A stretch of 14,452 bases of DNA from an uncultured Clostridia bacterium. Lineage in GTDB: Bacteria > Bacillota_A > Clostridia > TANB77 > CAG-508. Of the stretch, positions 1 to 7,322 are shown in pieces (the stretch's first letter is position 1; every line of letters starts with the position of its first letter). Under the pieces are notes generated by a model that did not search any database, was not told the origin of the DNA, and saw nothing but the letters and a program-made list of their open reading frames with translations. Where the stretch lies: the NCBI GenBank assembly GCA_947628465.1, contig CANQZZ010000028.1, positions 1 to 14,452 on the forward strand, given 5' to 3'. Both the position numbers and the translations under genes were made by a program.

Positions 1-73
1 GAATCGAACCGGCACGGTTTATTCAACCGCAGGATTTTAAGTCCTGTGCGTCTGCCAGTTCCGCCACATCTGC
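1..73 (-). tRNA. tRNA-Leu (anticodon UAA), 3' end cut by window edge
   Basis: Read on the minus strand, the sequence starts GCAGATGTGGCGGAAC at 73 and folds as a class II tRNA. The anticodon stem CAGGA/TCCTG encloses a loop CTTAAAA, giving anticodon UAA for leucine UUA/UUG codons. A long variable arm (CGG...CCG stem) follows, as expected of tRNA-Leu, then the T arm with GGTTCGATTC. The T-stem 3' strand, the acceptor 3' strand and any CCA lie beyond position 1. A near-consensus promoter lies directly upstream (93-122). Confidence 0.95.
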
Positions 74-92
74 ATTTCAACTGGCAAAATGA

Positions 93-122
93 ATTATACT
101 ACTTATTTATATCTTTTGTCAA
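93..122 (-). promoter_or_regulatory. Promoter of tRNA-Leu
   Basis: On the minus strand a perfect -35 TTGACA (122-117) is followed by an 18-nt spacer and a perfect -10 TATAAT (98-93). The predicted start near 86 is about a dozen bases before the mature tRNA 5' end. It is divergent from the orphan-gene promoter at 149-177. Confidence 0.9.
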
Positions 123-148
123 TATTTTTTCTCATTTTTTTCTTTAAA

Positions 149-177
149 TTGATTAGTTTAACATAATATGGTATAAT
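149..177 (+). promoter_or_regulatory. Promoter of the 62-codon orphan gene
   Basis: The -35 TTGATT (149-154), a 17-nt spacer and a perfect -10 TATAAT (172-177) predict a start near 184. This places a hairpin at the very 5' end of the transcript (182-212). Confidence 0.85.
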
Positions 178-181
178 AAAT

Positions 182-212
182 TTAGTAGGTACACTCTTTG
201 TGTATCAACTAA
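182..212 (+). other. 5'-terminal leader hairpin of the orphan gene mRNA
   Basis: Inverted repeat: bases 182-186 pair with 208-212 and 188-194 pair with 200-206 (one G-U), around a five-base loop TCTTT (195-199), with one A-A mismatch inside. It begins at the predicted transcription start, as 5' stabilising stem-loops do. It ends nine bases before the Shine-Dalgarno sequence, so it leaves the ribosome site free. A regulatory role is possible but not shown. Confidence 0.6.
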
Positions 213-235
213 TTTATTTGAAGGGAGCCATTATT

Positions 236-424
236 ATGGCAACGACAAAAAATGAATTTGGAGTCACAATCATCGCAACAGTACACACTTGGGAAGACGT
301 CTTGCGGGAATGTAAAAGTAGACAAGTTTACTATCGTGGCTTAAGCAAAAATGGTAATTTTACATATTCCGCAAATTATCATACCACGTGGTGTATTGAG
401 TATGCCCCTTATTACCCCAATTGA
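236..424 (+). CDS. Orphan small protein, 62 aa, with an in-frame CGG codon
   Basis: I do not recognise this protein. The ATG at 236 is chosen because AAGGGAG (221-227) lies 8 nt upstream; an earlier GTG at 200 would sit inside the leader hairpin. The product starts MATTKNEFGVTIIATVHTWE, is rich in Thr and Tyr, and has no signal peptide or membrane segment. The transcription unit is complete: near-consensus promoter, 5' hairpin, strong ribosome site, and a 15-bp terminator stem starting 5 nt after the stop. It uses more C/G-ending codons (CGT, GGC, ACG, CCC, GCC) than its neighbours, which fits high expression or foreign origin. Codon 24 (305-307) is CGG after TTG, the only in-frame CGG outside the four frameshift sites. 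If CGG shifts here too, translation would end at 342-344 with a 35-residue product. Confidence 0.6.
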   Translation: MATTKNEFGVTIIATVHTWEDVLRECKSRQVYYRGLSKNGNFTYSANYHTTWCIEYAPYYPN

Positions 425-429
425 CTCCA

Positions 430-470
430 GACAAATCCCCTCTAGATTAGAGGGGATTTGTCATTTTATT
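430..470 (+). terminator. Intrinsic terminator of the orphan gene
   Basis: A perfect 15-bp stem (430-444 with 448-462) closes a three-base loop, with a core of CCCCTCTA/TAGAGGGG, followed by ATTTTATTTTT. On the minus strand the stem is not followed by a T-run, so it probably does not terminate mltG, whose stop is at 472. Confidence 0.92.
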
Positions 471-471
471 T

Positions 472-1575
472 TTAATATTCAAACCATAATCCTTCATTTC
501 TTAAATTATTAATAATCTGATTATGTTCTTCATTAGTTTTACTAAAATATAGCTTTCCATTTTTATCAGCTACGAAGTATAAATAATCTGTATTGTTTGG
601 ATTAATTGCAGCATCTATACTTTCTTTACTAGCTGATGATATTGGTCCTATTGGTAATTTTCCTTCCATATTAGGTCCTCTTGTATTATATGGGTTATAT
701 TCATTTATTTCACTTTGATATAAATCTCTTTCCCCTACATCAACTTTAACTGCATAATAAGTTGTAACATCACTTCCTATTGACATATTGTTAGTTAACC
801 TATTATATATTACACTAGCTACATCTTTTCTTCCTTCATCACTCATAGATTCCTTCTCTACTATTGATGCAATTGTCAATATTTTATGAACAGAATAATT
901 ACTTCCTTGTATTTTTTCTTTATGTGTCTCTAATATATCTTCTGTTTTGTCTAGCATCTTTTCAAATATTTCTTCTACCTTGGTATTTTCATTTTCTATT
1001 TTATATGTATCTGGAAATAAATAACCCTCTAATGGATAATAAATGTTTTCGTTTTTTATCTCATCTGTTATAAACCAATATTTTTCTATTACAGAATTAA
1101 TATATTCTTCATCTTTAAGTAGATTATATACATCTTCTTCTGTATTGTTAGTAATATTAGATATTTCTTTTGCAAGCCATCTAATATTCTTTCCCTCGAT
1201 GTATGTTATATTTAATTGATTAGGATCATGCATTATGCCTGTTTTTAACATTTCTGTTATTTCTTTTAAATTCATATTTTGTTTTAAATAATATGTTCCA
1301 GCTTGAAAATCTGTAACTTTATTTAATTTTACATATATTTTAAATGCAAGCTTATTTTTAATCATCTTGTTTTCTTTCAATATATCTGCAATACCTCTTG
1401 TCCCGCTTCCTAGTGGTATCGTTATTTCAATTTCTTCTTCACTTTTTTTATTCACTGCTGATATAGATGTAAAATACCATATAATACTTCCTAATATTAC
1501 TAATACTATAGCTAATATTATTCCTATTATAATCATTTTTTTCTTTCTCGCTCTTCTTAATTCTCTTCTTCCCAT
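472..1575 (-). CDS. mltG: Endolytic murein transglycosylase MltG (YceG family)
   Basis: This membrane-anchored lytic transglycosylase cleaves nascent glycan strands and helps set their length. The protein has 367 residues, in the family's usual range. It has a basic cytoplasmic start, one membrane segment (about 14-36), a LysM-like region (about 50-115), then the YceG catalytic domain. Family landmarks are LEGYLFPDTY (182-191), IASIVEKE with the probable catalytic Glu240, and the C-terminal region around PIGPISSAS and NPNNTDYLYFVAD. The start follows AGGGGAA eight nt upstream. The gene begins 19 nt after the stop of the SH3/GH18-like gene, so the two are probably co-transcribed. The reading frame is intact and contains no in-frame CGG. 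Confidence 0.95.
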   Translation of the reverse strand: MGRRELRRARKKKMIIIGIILAIVLVILGSIIWYFTSISAVNKKSEEEIEITIPLGSGTRGIADILKENKMIKNKLAFKIYVKLNKVTDFQAGTYYLKQNMNLKEITEMLKTGIMHDPNQLNITYIEGKNIRWLAKEISNITNNTEEDVYNLLKDEEYINSVIEKYWFITDEIKNENIYYPLEGYLFPDTYKIENENTKVEEIFEKMLDKTEDILETHKEKIQGSNYSVHKILTIASIVEKESMSDEGRKDVASVIYNRLTNNMSIGSDVTTYYAVKVDVGERDLYQSEINEYNPYNTRGPNMEGKLPIGPISSASKESIDAAINPNNTDYLYFVADKNGKLYFSKTNEEHNQIINNLRNEGLWFEY

Positions 1576-1594
1576 TTAAATTCCCCTATTCTTG

Positions 1595-2756
1595 TTATTC
1601 TACTATATAATCTACTATGCTTGTATAATCTTGCTCTTCCATATTTTCATTTAAAACGATACATGTACTAACTCCAATTTCTCTTAACTTTGGAGTAATC
1701 TCTATTACAAATCTTATCATATTATCTTTGTCTTGTATATTTGTAAAATCAATACTAATTCCATTTATGCTATTTTCTATTGCTTCTTTTACAATCATAT
1801 CAATTAAATTGGTTCTTTCCTTAGAATCTTGCAAAATTTCATTTGTTTGAGTTCCTAAAGATTTATTATCTAAAGATACCCAAATTTTATCGTTTTCCCC
1901 ATTGCTATCTGTTTTTTCAGTAACTTCAATCTTATCTTGTTTAATATTAAATACATTTTTTACTAAAACCTTTTTTGTTCCATTATTGTCACTTATTTCA
2001 AAATGATTATTGTTATAGCTATTTCTATCAATTTTTATAGTTTCATTTTTTTCTATCATGTCTTGTCTTATTATATATTCATCGCCTAACTTATTAGCCT
2101 TTACATATCCTATTATTCCATCTAAAGTTCTTATTTGTCTCCAACCTTTACTTGTAGTATAAAAGCAATTAACTGTCTGCCCCTGCTTTAATGTTCCTAC
2201 ATCTTTTGATAATCCTCTTGGTCTATATTTTATATCTGTGTCCTTTACTGCAATTGCCTTTATCATGCCAGTACTTAATTTATCTATTACAACTCTATTT
2301 GTACTTTCTATGTAATCAACTTTTATATTATATACTATAGTCATATCTGAAATTGGCAAATAAATATCATCATTTATTCTAATTATTGAATCTAACATAT
2401 TAACAGTAGAATTATTAACTGTCATTTGCTTTTCATTAATAGCAATAGTTGCTACTTTTGTATATGATGTCGTTATTATTTCATTATATTTTTCATCATA
2501 ATAAATTGTAGAATCAAATAAATTTCGTATATCTTCTTCAGATAAATATACTGTTCCATTTCCATTTATATATATATCATGTTTTAATTCCTCTGTTTTA
2601 TTTTCTTCATTTATTATAAGATTAATTACATCTTTATACTTATCCCTTTTGTACCCGTGGAGCTGTATTAATTATAAATGCAACAACCAATAGGGATATT
2701 ATTCCTATAAATACATTCCTAATAAATTTTCTTTTGTTTAATTTCCTTCGCTTCAT
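1595..2756 (-). CDS. Membrane-anchored copper-amine-oxidase-N/SH3/GH18-like protein, requires +1 frameshift
   Basis: A start at 2756 (ATG, AAGGAG 8 nt upstream) gives a basic segment and a membrane anchor (residues about 12-30), ending NTAP at a CGG codon (2657-2655). Read straight on, the frame stops after 38 residues. Skipping one C gives GGG TAC AAA AGG and continues in the long downstream frame to 1595, about 386 residues in all. The order is: anchor; copper-amine-oxidase-N-like beta domain (YLSEEDIRNLFD and IYLPISDM regions); bacterial SH3-like domain (KYRPRGLSKDVGTLKQGQTV to IGYVKANKL); then the start of a GH18-like barrel. The GH18 DxxDxDxE motif reads NGISIDFT, so the catalytic Glu is Thr. 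The chain stops at DYIVE, where relatives continue into a conserved strand (recalled as DYIVxMxYD). It is probably a non-catalytic wall or spore-coat-type binding protein; its exact role is unknown. Confidence 0.75.
2654..2660 (-). other. +1 frameshift site CCA-CGG-G in the SH3/GH18-like gene
   Basis: On the minus strand the zero frame reads GCT CCA CGG GTA CAA AAG GGA TAA. Omitting the C at 2657 gives CCA GGG TAC AAA AGG GAT AAG, which joins the anchor-coding frame to the 353-residue downstream frame. The zero-frame stop comes five codons from CGG. This is the least strictly placed of the four sites, because the residues there are not in a universally conserved motif. Confidence 0.8.
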
Positions 2757-2788
2757 TATTTTTGCTCCTTGCCATTACATTTTTATAT

Positions 2789-2797
2789 AGTATATCA
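2789..2797 (-). promoter_or_regulatory. Probable extended -10 promoter of the SH3/GH18-like gene and mltG
   Basis: On the minus strand TGATATACT (2797-2789) is an extended -10 (TG-N-TATACT). A T-rich stretch stands in place of a clear -35 about 17 nt upstream. The predicted start near 2782 gives a short leader containing AAGGAG (2770-2765). It is divergent from the pflB promoter. Confidence 0.5.
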
Positions 2798-2854
2798 TAA
2801 AATTATTATATAAAAAACATTTATATATATTTTTTTATTTTTTTATCGTATGTG

Positions 2855-2883
2855 TTGATATTTTTATACCAATATGGTAATAT
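2855..2883 (+). promoter_or_regulatory. Promoter of pflB-pflA
   Basis: The -35 TTGATA (2855-2860), a 17-nt spacer ending in TGG, and the -10 TAATAT (2878-2883) form an extended-type promoter. The predicted start near 2890 lies downstream of the GTG at 2852, ruling out that earlier start codon, and leaves a leader of about 60 nt. No clear Rex or other operator was recognised. Confidence 0.7.
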
Positions 2884-2950
2884 TAATAGTGCGCTTTTTT
2901 TATTAAATGCCTATAAAATTATAGTAATAATACAAGAAAGAAGTGAAAAT

Positions 2951-5191
2951 ATGGATTTTAAACAATGGCAAAATTTTAAAAATGGAAAATGGAAAAGCTC
3001 TATAGATGTTAGGGATTTTATACAAAATAACTATACACCTTATGAAGGTGATGATAGCTTTTTAGTAGGTCCTACAGAGAGAACAAAAAAATTATGGGAT
3101 GATGTATTAGATTTATATGAACAAGAAAGAAAGCATAATGGTATGCTTGATGCTGATACAAAAACTCCATCTTCAATAAATGCTTATGAAGCTGGATATA
3201 TTGATAAAGATTTAGAGCAAATAGTAGGTTTTCAAACAGATGCTCCTTTAAAGAGAGCTATAATGCCTGCAGGTGGTATTAGAATTGTTGAAAAATCTGC
3301 TGAAAGTTACGGTCTAGAAGTAGACCCACAAATTAAATATGTTTATCATAATTTAAGAAAAACTCATAATGACGGTGTTTTTAGTGTTTATACGCCTGAT
3401 ATTAGAGCTGCTAGAAGTTCTCACTTAATTACAGGTCTTCCAGATGGATATGGTCGTGGAAGAATTATTGGTGATTATAGAAGAGTGGCATTATATGGTG
3501 TAAATGCTTTAATTGAAGAAAAGAAAGACGAATTAGATGTTCTTAATGTTGACGAATTTACTGAAGATGTAATTCGCCAGCGTGAAGAAATATCTGACCA
3601 AATTAAAGCTTTAAATGACTTAATTGCTATGGCTGAGAAATATGGTTTTGATATTTCAGTTCCTGCTAAAAATGCTAAAGAAGCAGTTCAATGGCTTTAT
3701 TTTGGATACTTAGGTGCAATCAAAGACCAAAATGGTGCTGCAATGAGTATTGGTAGAACTTCTACTTTCTTAGATATATATTTTGAAAGAGATTTGAAGC
3801 AAGGTTTAATTACTGAAGAAGATGCTCAAGAAATAATGGACCATTTTGTTATGAAATTAAGAATGGTAAGATTCTTAAGAGCTCCAGAGTATAATGCTTT
3901 ATTTAGTGGAGACCCTGTATGGGTAACTGAAAGTATTGGTGGAATGGGTATTGACGGAAGAACTTTAGTTACTAAAAACTCATTTAGAATGCTTCACACT
4001 CTGGCAACACTTGGTCCTGCTCCAGAACCAAATTTAACAGTTTTATGGTCTACGAGACTTCCAGAAGGATTTAAGAGATTTACAACTAAACTTTCTATTC
4101 AAACATCTTCTATTCAATATGAAAATGATGATTTAATGAGAGTAAATTTAGGAGATGACTACGGAATAGCATGTTGTGTGTCTGCAATGAGAATAGGAAA
4201 ACAAATGCAATTCTTTGGTGCGAGAGCAAATCTTGCTAAAGCATTACTTTATGCTATCAATGGTGGTAGAGATGAGCTTTCTGGAAAACAAGTAGCTCCA
4301 AAATTTGAAGGTATTACTTCTGAATATTTAGATTATGATGAAGTTATGGAAAAATTTGATTTCATGATGGAATATGTTGCAAAAATATATATTAAAGCAT
4401 TAAATGCAATTCACTATATGCATGATAAATATTCTTATGAAGCTCTCGAGATGGCTCTTCATGATAGAGAAGAAAATATTTTAAGAACTATGGCATGTGG
4501 AATAGCAGGTATTTCCGTAGTTGCTGACTCACTTTCTGCAATTAAATATGCTAAAGTTAAAGCAATTAGAAATGATGATGGTCTAGTTGTTGATTATGAG
4601 GTTGAAGGAGATTTCCCAAAATACGGAAATGATGATGATAGAGTTGACCAAATAGCAGTAGACTTAGTGAAAGTATTTTTAAATAAATTACAAAAACATT
4701 ATACTTATAGACATTCAAAACATACTTTATCTATACTTACTATTACATCAAATGTAGTATATGGAAAGAATACAGGAAGTACACCTGATGGAAGAAAGGC
4801 TGGAGAGCCTTTTGGACCTGGTGCAAATCCTTTGCATGGAAGAGATACAAATGGTGCTCTTGCAGTATTAAATACTATTGCAAAACTTCCTTATGAATAT
4901 GCAGAAGATGGTATTTCATATACATTTGCAATTACTCCTACAACGCTTGGTAAAGAAGAAGATACAAGAATTTCTAATTTAGTAAATATGCTTGATGGAT
5001 TTTTTGCAAATACAGGTCACCATATTAATGTAAATGTTTTTGATAGAGCATTATTAGAAGATGCTATGGAACATCCTGAAAAATATCCTCAACTTACTAT
5101 AAGGGTATCAGGATATGCTGTTCACTTTACAAAATTAACAAGAGAACAACAATTAGATGTAATAAATAGAACAATACAAGAAAGATTTTAG
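2951..5191 (+). CDS. pflB: Formate C-acetyltransferase (pyruvate formate-lyase)
   Basis: This cytosolic glycyl-radical enzyme converts pyruvate and CoA to acetyl-CoA and formate. With the ATG at 2951 (AGAAGTG upstream, and a promoter that excludes earlier starts) the protein is 746 residues, normal for Firmicutes. The adjacent active-site cysteines are C408 and C409 in the [10 protein letters not shown] segment. The radical glycine is G721 in RVSGYAV, 25 residues from the C-terminus, as in the family. Other landmarks are the [25 protein letters not shown] region and NVLTI/TPDGR-like segments near the C-terminal third. Its activase follows 21 nt downstream. The frame is intact over 746 codons; every CGG triplet in it is out of frame (GAC GGT, TAC GGA and similar). 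Confidence 0.97.
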   Translation: MDFKQWQNFKNGKWKSSIDVRDFIQNNYTPYEGDDSFLVGPTERTKKLWDDVLDLYEQERKHNGMLDADTKTPSSINAYEAGYIDKDLEQIVGFQTDAPLKRAIMPAGGIRIVEKSAESYGLEVDPQIKYVYHNLRKTHNDGVFSVYTPDIRAARSSHLITGLPDGYGRGRIIGDYRRVALYGVNALIEEKKDELDVLNVDEFTEDVIRQREEISDQIKALNDLIAMAEKYGFDISVPAKNAKEAVQWLYFGYLGAIKDQNGAAMSIGRTSTFLDIYFERDLKQGLITEEDAQEIMDHFVMKLRMVRFLRAPEYNALFSGDPVWVTESIGGMGIDGRTLVTKNSFRMLHTLATLGPAPEPNLTVLWSTRLPEGFKRFTTKLSIQTSSIQYENDDLMRVNLGDDYGIACCVSAMRIGKQMQFFGARANLAKALLYAINGGRDELSGKQVAPKFEGITSEYLDYDEVMEKFDFMMEYVAKIYIKALNAIHYMHDKYSYEALEMALHDREENILRTMACGIAGISVVADSLSAIKYAKVKAIRNDDGLVVDYEVEGDFPKYGNDDDRVDQIAVDLVKVFLNKLQKHYTYRHSKHTLSILTITSNVVYGKNTGSTPDGRKAGEPFGPGANPLHGRDTNGALAVLNTIAKLPYEYAEDGISYTFAITPTTLGKEEDTRISNLVNMLDGFFANTGHHINVNVFDRALLEDAMEHPEKYPQLTIRVSGYAVHFTKLTREQQLDVINRTIQERF

Positions 5192-5212
5192 TATTTTAAG
5201 GGAGCAAAAAAC

Positions 5213-5945
5213 ATGGTAGAATACGATAAAAATAAATATGCTAGAATACATTCTATAGAATCTTTTGGAACAGTAGATGGACCACGGAATAAGGTTCGTT
5301 ATATTCATGCAAGGTTGCTTTTTAAAATGTAAATATTGCCATAATAGAGATACTTGGGATATAAATAATGGAAATCTTATTTCCTTAGAAGATTTATTAA
5401 GCAAAATTGAAAGATATACAAATTACATTCTTCCATCTGGTGGCGGAGTTACTGTAACTGGTGGTGAGCCACTTCTTCAAGCTAAATTTTTAATAAATCT
5501 TTTCAAGGAACTAAGAAAAAGAAATATTCCAACAGCAATTGATACATCTGGAATGTTTGATATAACGGACGATATAAAGGAATTACTTAAGTTTACTGAT
5601 TTGGTTTTATTAGATATAAAACACATAAATGACGAAAAATGCAAAGACTTAGTTGGTTTTTCAAATAAAAAGGAATTAGAATTTGCAAGATTTTTAAGTG
5701 ACAATAATATACCTGTTTGGATTAGACAAGTTATCATACCTGGAATTACAGATGATGAAAAAGATCTGTTAGATTTAAAAAAATTTATATCTACTCTTAA
5801 TAATGTAAAAAAAATAGAATTAATGCCATATCATGAGCTTGGAAAATTTAAATGGGAAAATCTTGGGTTAGAGTACGAATTAAATGGAGTACCTACTGCA
5901 ACAAGTAAAGATATAGAAAGAGCAAAAAGAATTTTAGAAATCTAA
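5213..5945 (+). CDS. pflA: Pyruvate formate-lyase activating enzyme, requires +1 frameshift
   Basis: This radical-SAM activase makes the glycyl radical on PflB. The start ATG at 5213 follows AAGGGAG (5198-5204). The first 24 codons read MVEYDKNKYARIHSIESFGT then VDGP, and the next codon is CGG (5285-5287). Read straight on, the protein ends at 39 residues before any cluster cysteine. Skipping the C gives [20 protein letters not shown], the invariant family sequence, with 4Fe-4S cysteines C35, C39 and C42 (CxxxCxxC). The SAM-binding TGGEPLL segment follows further on. The corrected length is 243 residues, normal for PflA. The gene is co-transcribed with pflB and ends at a terminator. An in-frame start at 5277 exists in the downstream frame, but it has no ribosome site and would omit the N-terminal strand. 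Confidence 0.93.
5282..5288 (+). other. +1 frameshift site CCA-CGG-A in pflA
   Basis: The zero frame reads GAT GGA CCA CGG AAT AAG. Omitting C5285 gives GAT GGA CCA GGA ATA AGG, that is DGPGIR, the near-invariant start of PFL activases. The zero frame stops 15 codons from CGG. No SD-like sequence of RF2 type lies just upstream. Confidence 0.92.
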
Positions 5946-5960
5946 AATTCTTTTTATTTT

Positions 5961-5989
5961 AAAAGGCTAGAATTTTCTCTAGCCTTTTT
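5961..5989. terminator. Bidirectional terminator between pflA and ctpA
   Basis: An 11-bp stem (5961-5971 with 5978-5988, core AAAAGGCTAGA) closes a six-base loop and has T-runs on both strands. It serves pflA on the plus strand and ctpA, converging from the minus strand with its stop at 6025. Confidence 0.92.
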
Positions 5990-6024
5990 ATACTCTCTTT
6001 TATCTTTTTATAATTTTTTTCTAT

Positions 6025-7218
6025 TTATTTTTTTAATTCTTCTATTGCTTTTTGTAATTGTTCATCTAATTCTGTTTCTTCTATATCATTTACCTCTATA
6101 TCTGGAGCAATTCCCTCTTTGTCTATTTTATTTCCATTTGGAGTGCGAAATTCCTTTATTGTAAGCTTTAATGCTCCTCCTGTTGATATAGATACAATTT
6201 CCTGCATTACACCTTTTCCATAAGTTTTTGTTCCTACTACTTTTGCTATATTATTATCTTTTAATGCACCTGCTAAAATTTCTGATGCACTTGCTGTATT
6301 TTCGTTTGAAAGTACAATTACTTTAAAGTCTGAATTTATTATAGCATCATCTTCTGCTTTGGTAAGCTCTTCATTTTCTTTTTTATCTAACTCAATCATT
6401 ATTGTTTTATCTTTAGGTAAGAATAAATCTGCTATATCTATTGCTTCATCTACAATTCCTCCACCGTTGTCTCTAACATCAATTATTAATGATTTTATAC
6501 CTTTTTGTAATAATTCATTTAATTTATTTTTAAACTTCTCAGCACATTTATCATCAAATGCCATTATTTGTATATATCCAATATTATCTTCTAATACTTC
6601 GGCATTTATTTGATTAATTTCAACTTTTTTTCTTGTCATTGTTTTTGTAATTGTTTCATTATCTCTTTTAATTTCTATATCTACTGTCGTTCCTTCTTCA
6701 CCTTTTACTTTATTTGCAATAATACTTAGCTCTACTCCTGCTACATCTTCTCCATTAACTTTTGTTATAATGTCTCCTGTTTTTAATCCTACTTCTTCTG
6801 CAGGTGAGCCCTTTATTGGTGCTAATACAACTACATTTCCATTTCTATCTTGTGCCATATATATTCCTATTCCAACATAATTTCCATTTACATCTACCAT
6901 TAATTCTTCATATTCATCTTCTGTTAAATATTCTGTATATTCATCTTTTAGCCCTGCAACGTAACCTTTAACAGCCATCTCTTGCATTTCTTCTTCATTA
7001 ATCTCACCTAAGTATAGTTCGTCTAAATATATTTTTATTAATTTTATTTTTTCATCTAGACTATTTGCTCTCATATTCATTAAAGCATCTGCTAGACCAT
7101 CTTCTGTTTTAAAATAATAGTTATGAAATAAAACAGTAGTAAGCATGAAAGTAATAGTTGCAGTTACTATAATTGCCATTACTATTCTATATATGTTGGT
7201 TTTTTTTTCAAAATTCAT
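6025..7218 (-). CDS. C-terminal processing peptidase, S41 family (CtpA/CtpB-like)
   Basis: A membrane-anchored PDZ serine protease that cleaves extracytoplasmic proteins near their C-termini. It has 397 residues: anchor (about 11-33), helical region, PDZ domain (about 105-190, with VGIGIYM and the LKTGDIITKVNGEDV carboxylate-binding segment), then the S41 fold. The catalytic set is complete by comparison with Tsp/Prc spacing: Ser310 in NTASASEI, Lys335 in TYGKG (25 residues later) and Asp321 (11 after the Ser). The start follows GGGAGG. The neighbours are ftsEX and two M23 peptidases, a grouping also seen around ctpB in bacilli, which suggests it trims or controls wall hydrolases. It probably has its own weak promoter at 7240-7268 and may also receive read-through. 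Confidence 0.94.
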   Translation of the reverse strand: MNFEKKTNIYRIVMAIIVTATITFMLTTVLFHNYYFKTEDGLADALMNMRANSLDEKIKLIKIYLDELYLGEINEEEMQEMAVKGYVAGLKDEYTEYLTEDEYEELMVDVNGNYVGIGIYMAQDRNGNVVVLAPIKGSPAEEVGLKTGDIITKVNGEDVAGVELSIIANKVKGEEGTTVDIEIKRDNETITKTMTRKKVEINQINAEVLEDNIGYIQIMAFDDKCAEKFKNKLNELLQKGIKSLIIDVRDNGGGIVDEAIDIADLFLPKDKTIMIELDKKENEELTKAEDDAIINSDFKVIVLSNENTASASEILAGALKDNNIAKVVGTKTYGKGVMQEIVSISTGGALKLTIKEFRTPNGNKIDKEGIAPDIEVNDIEETELDEQLQKAIEELKK

Positions 7219-7239
7219 TTATTTTGCCTCCCTAAATGT

Positions 7240-7268
7240 ATTATATTATTTGTTTGTAAAAATATGAA
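7240..7268 (-). promoter_or_regulatory. Possible promoter of ctpA
   Basis: On the minus strand TTCATA (7268-7263), a 17-nt spacer and a perfect TATAAT (7245-7240) lie just before ctpA. The predicted start near 7233 would leave almost no leader before GGGAGG, which lowers confidence. Confidence 0.35.
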
Positions 7269-7272
7269 ATGC

Positions 7273-7301
7273 GGACGACTAATATTAAAATATCGTCGTC
7301 C
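7273..7301 (-). repeat. Inverted repeat between the M23 gene and ctpA
   Basis: GGACGAC (7273-7279) pairs perfectly with GTCGTCC (7295-7301) around an A+T-rich 15-nt loop. It sits 22 nt after the M23 stop. On the minus strand a T-run appears only after some ten unpaired bases, so it is a poor terminator; partial attenuation or mRNA processing between the two genes is possible. Confidence 0.5.
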
Positions 7302-7322
7302 TCTTGTTTTATTAATTATTAA

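Noticed and set aside
1595..1612. A second frameshift at the end of the GH18-like gene
   Set aside because: No other frame continues the barrel past DYIVE and no CGG is present; the stop is followed directly by the mltG ribosome site.
2852..2950. N-terminal extension of pflB from a GTG at 2852
   Set aside because: It overlaps the -35/-10 promoter elements, lacks a ribosome site, and is absent from the family; the ATG at 2951 fits.
5277..5945. pflA starting at the ATG at 5277, needing no frameshift
   Set aside because: It has no ribosome site, would lose the conserved N-terminal strand and start inside the DGPGIR motif, while a well-placed start exists at 5213 in the upstream frame.
7273..7301. 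Rho-independent terminator after the M23 gene
   Set aside because: The stem is good but the T-run on the minus strand is delayed and interrupted; kept only as an inverted repeat.
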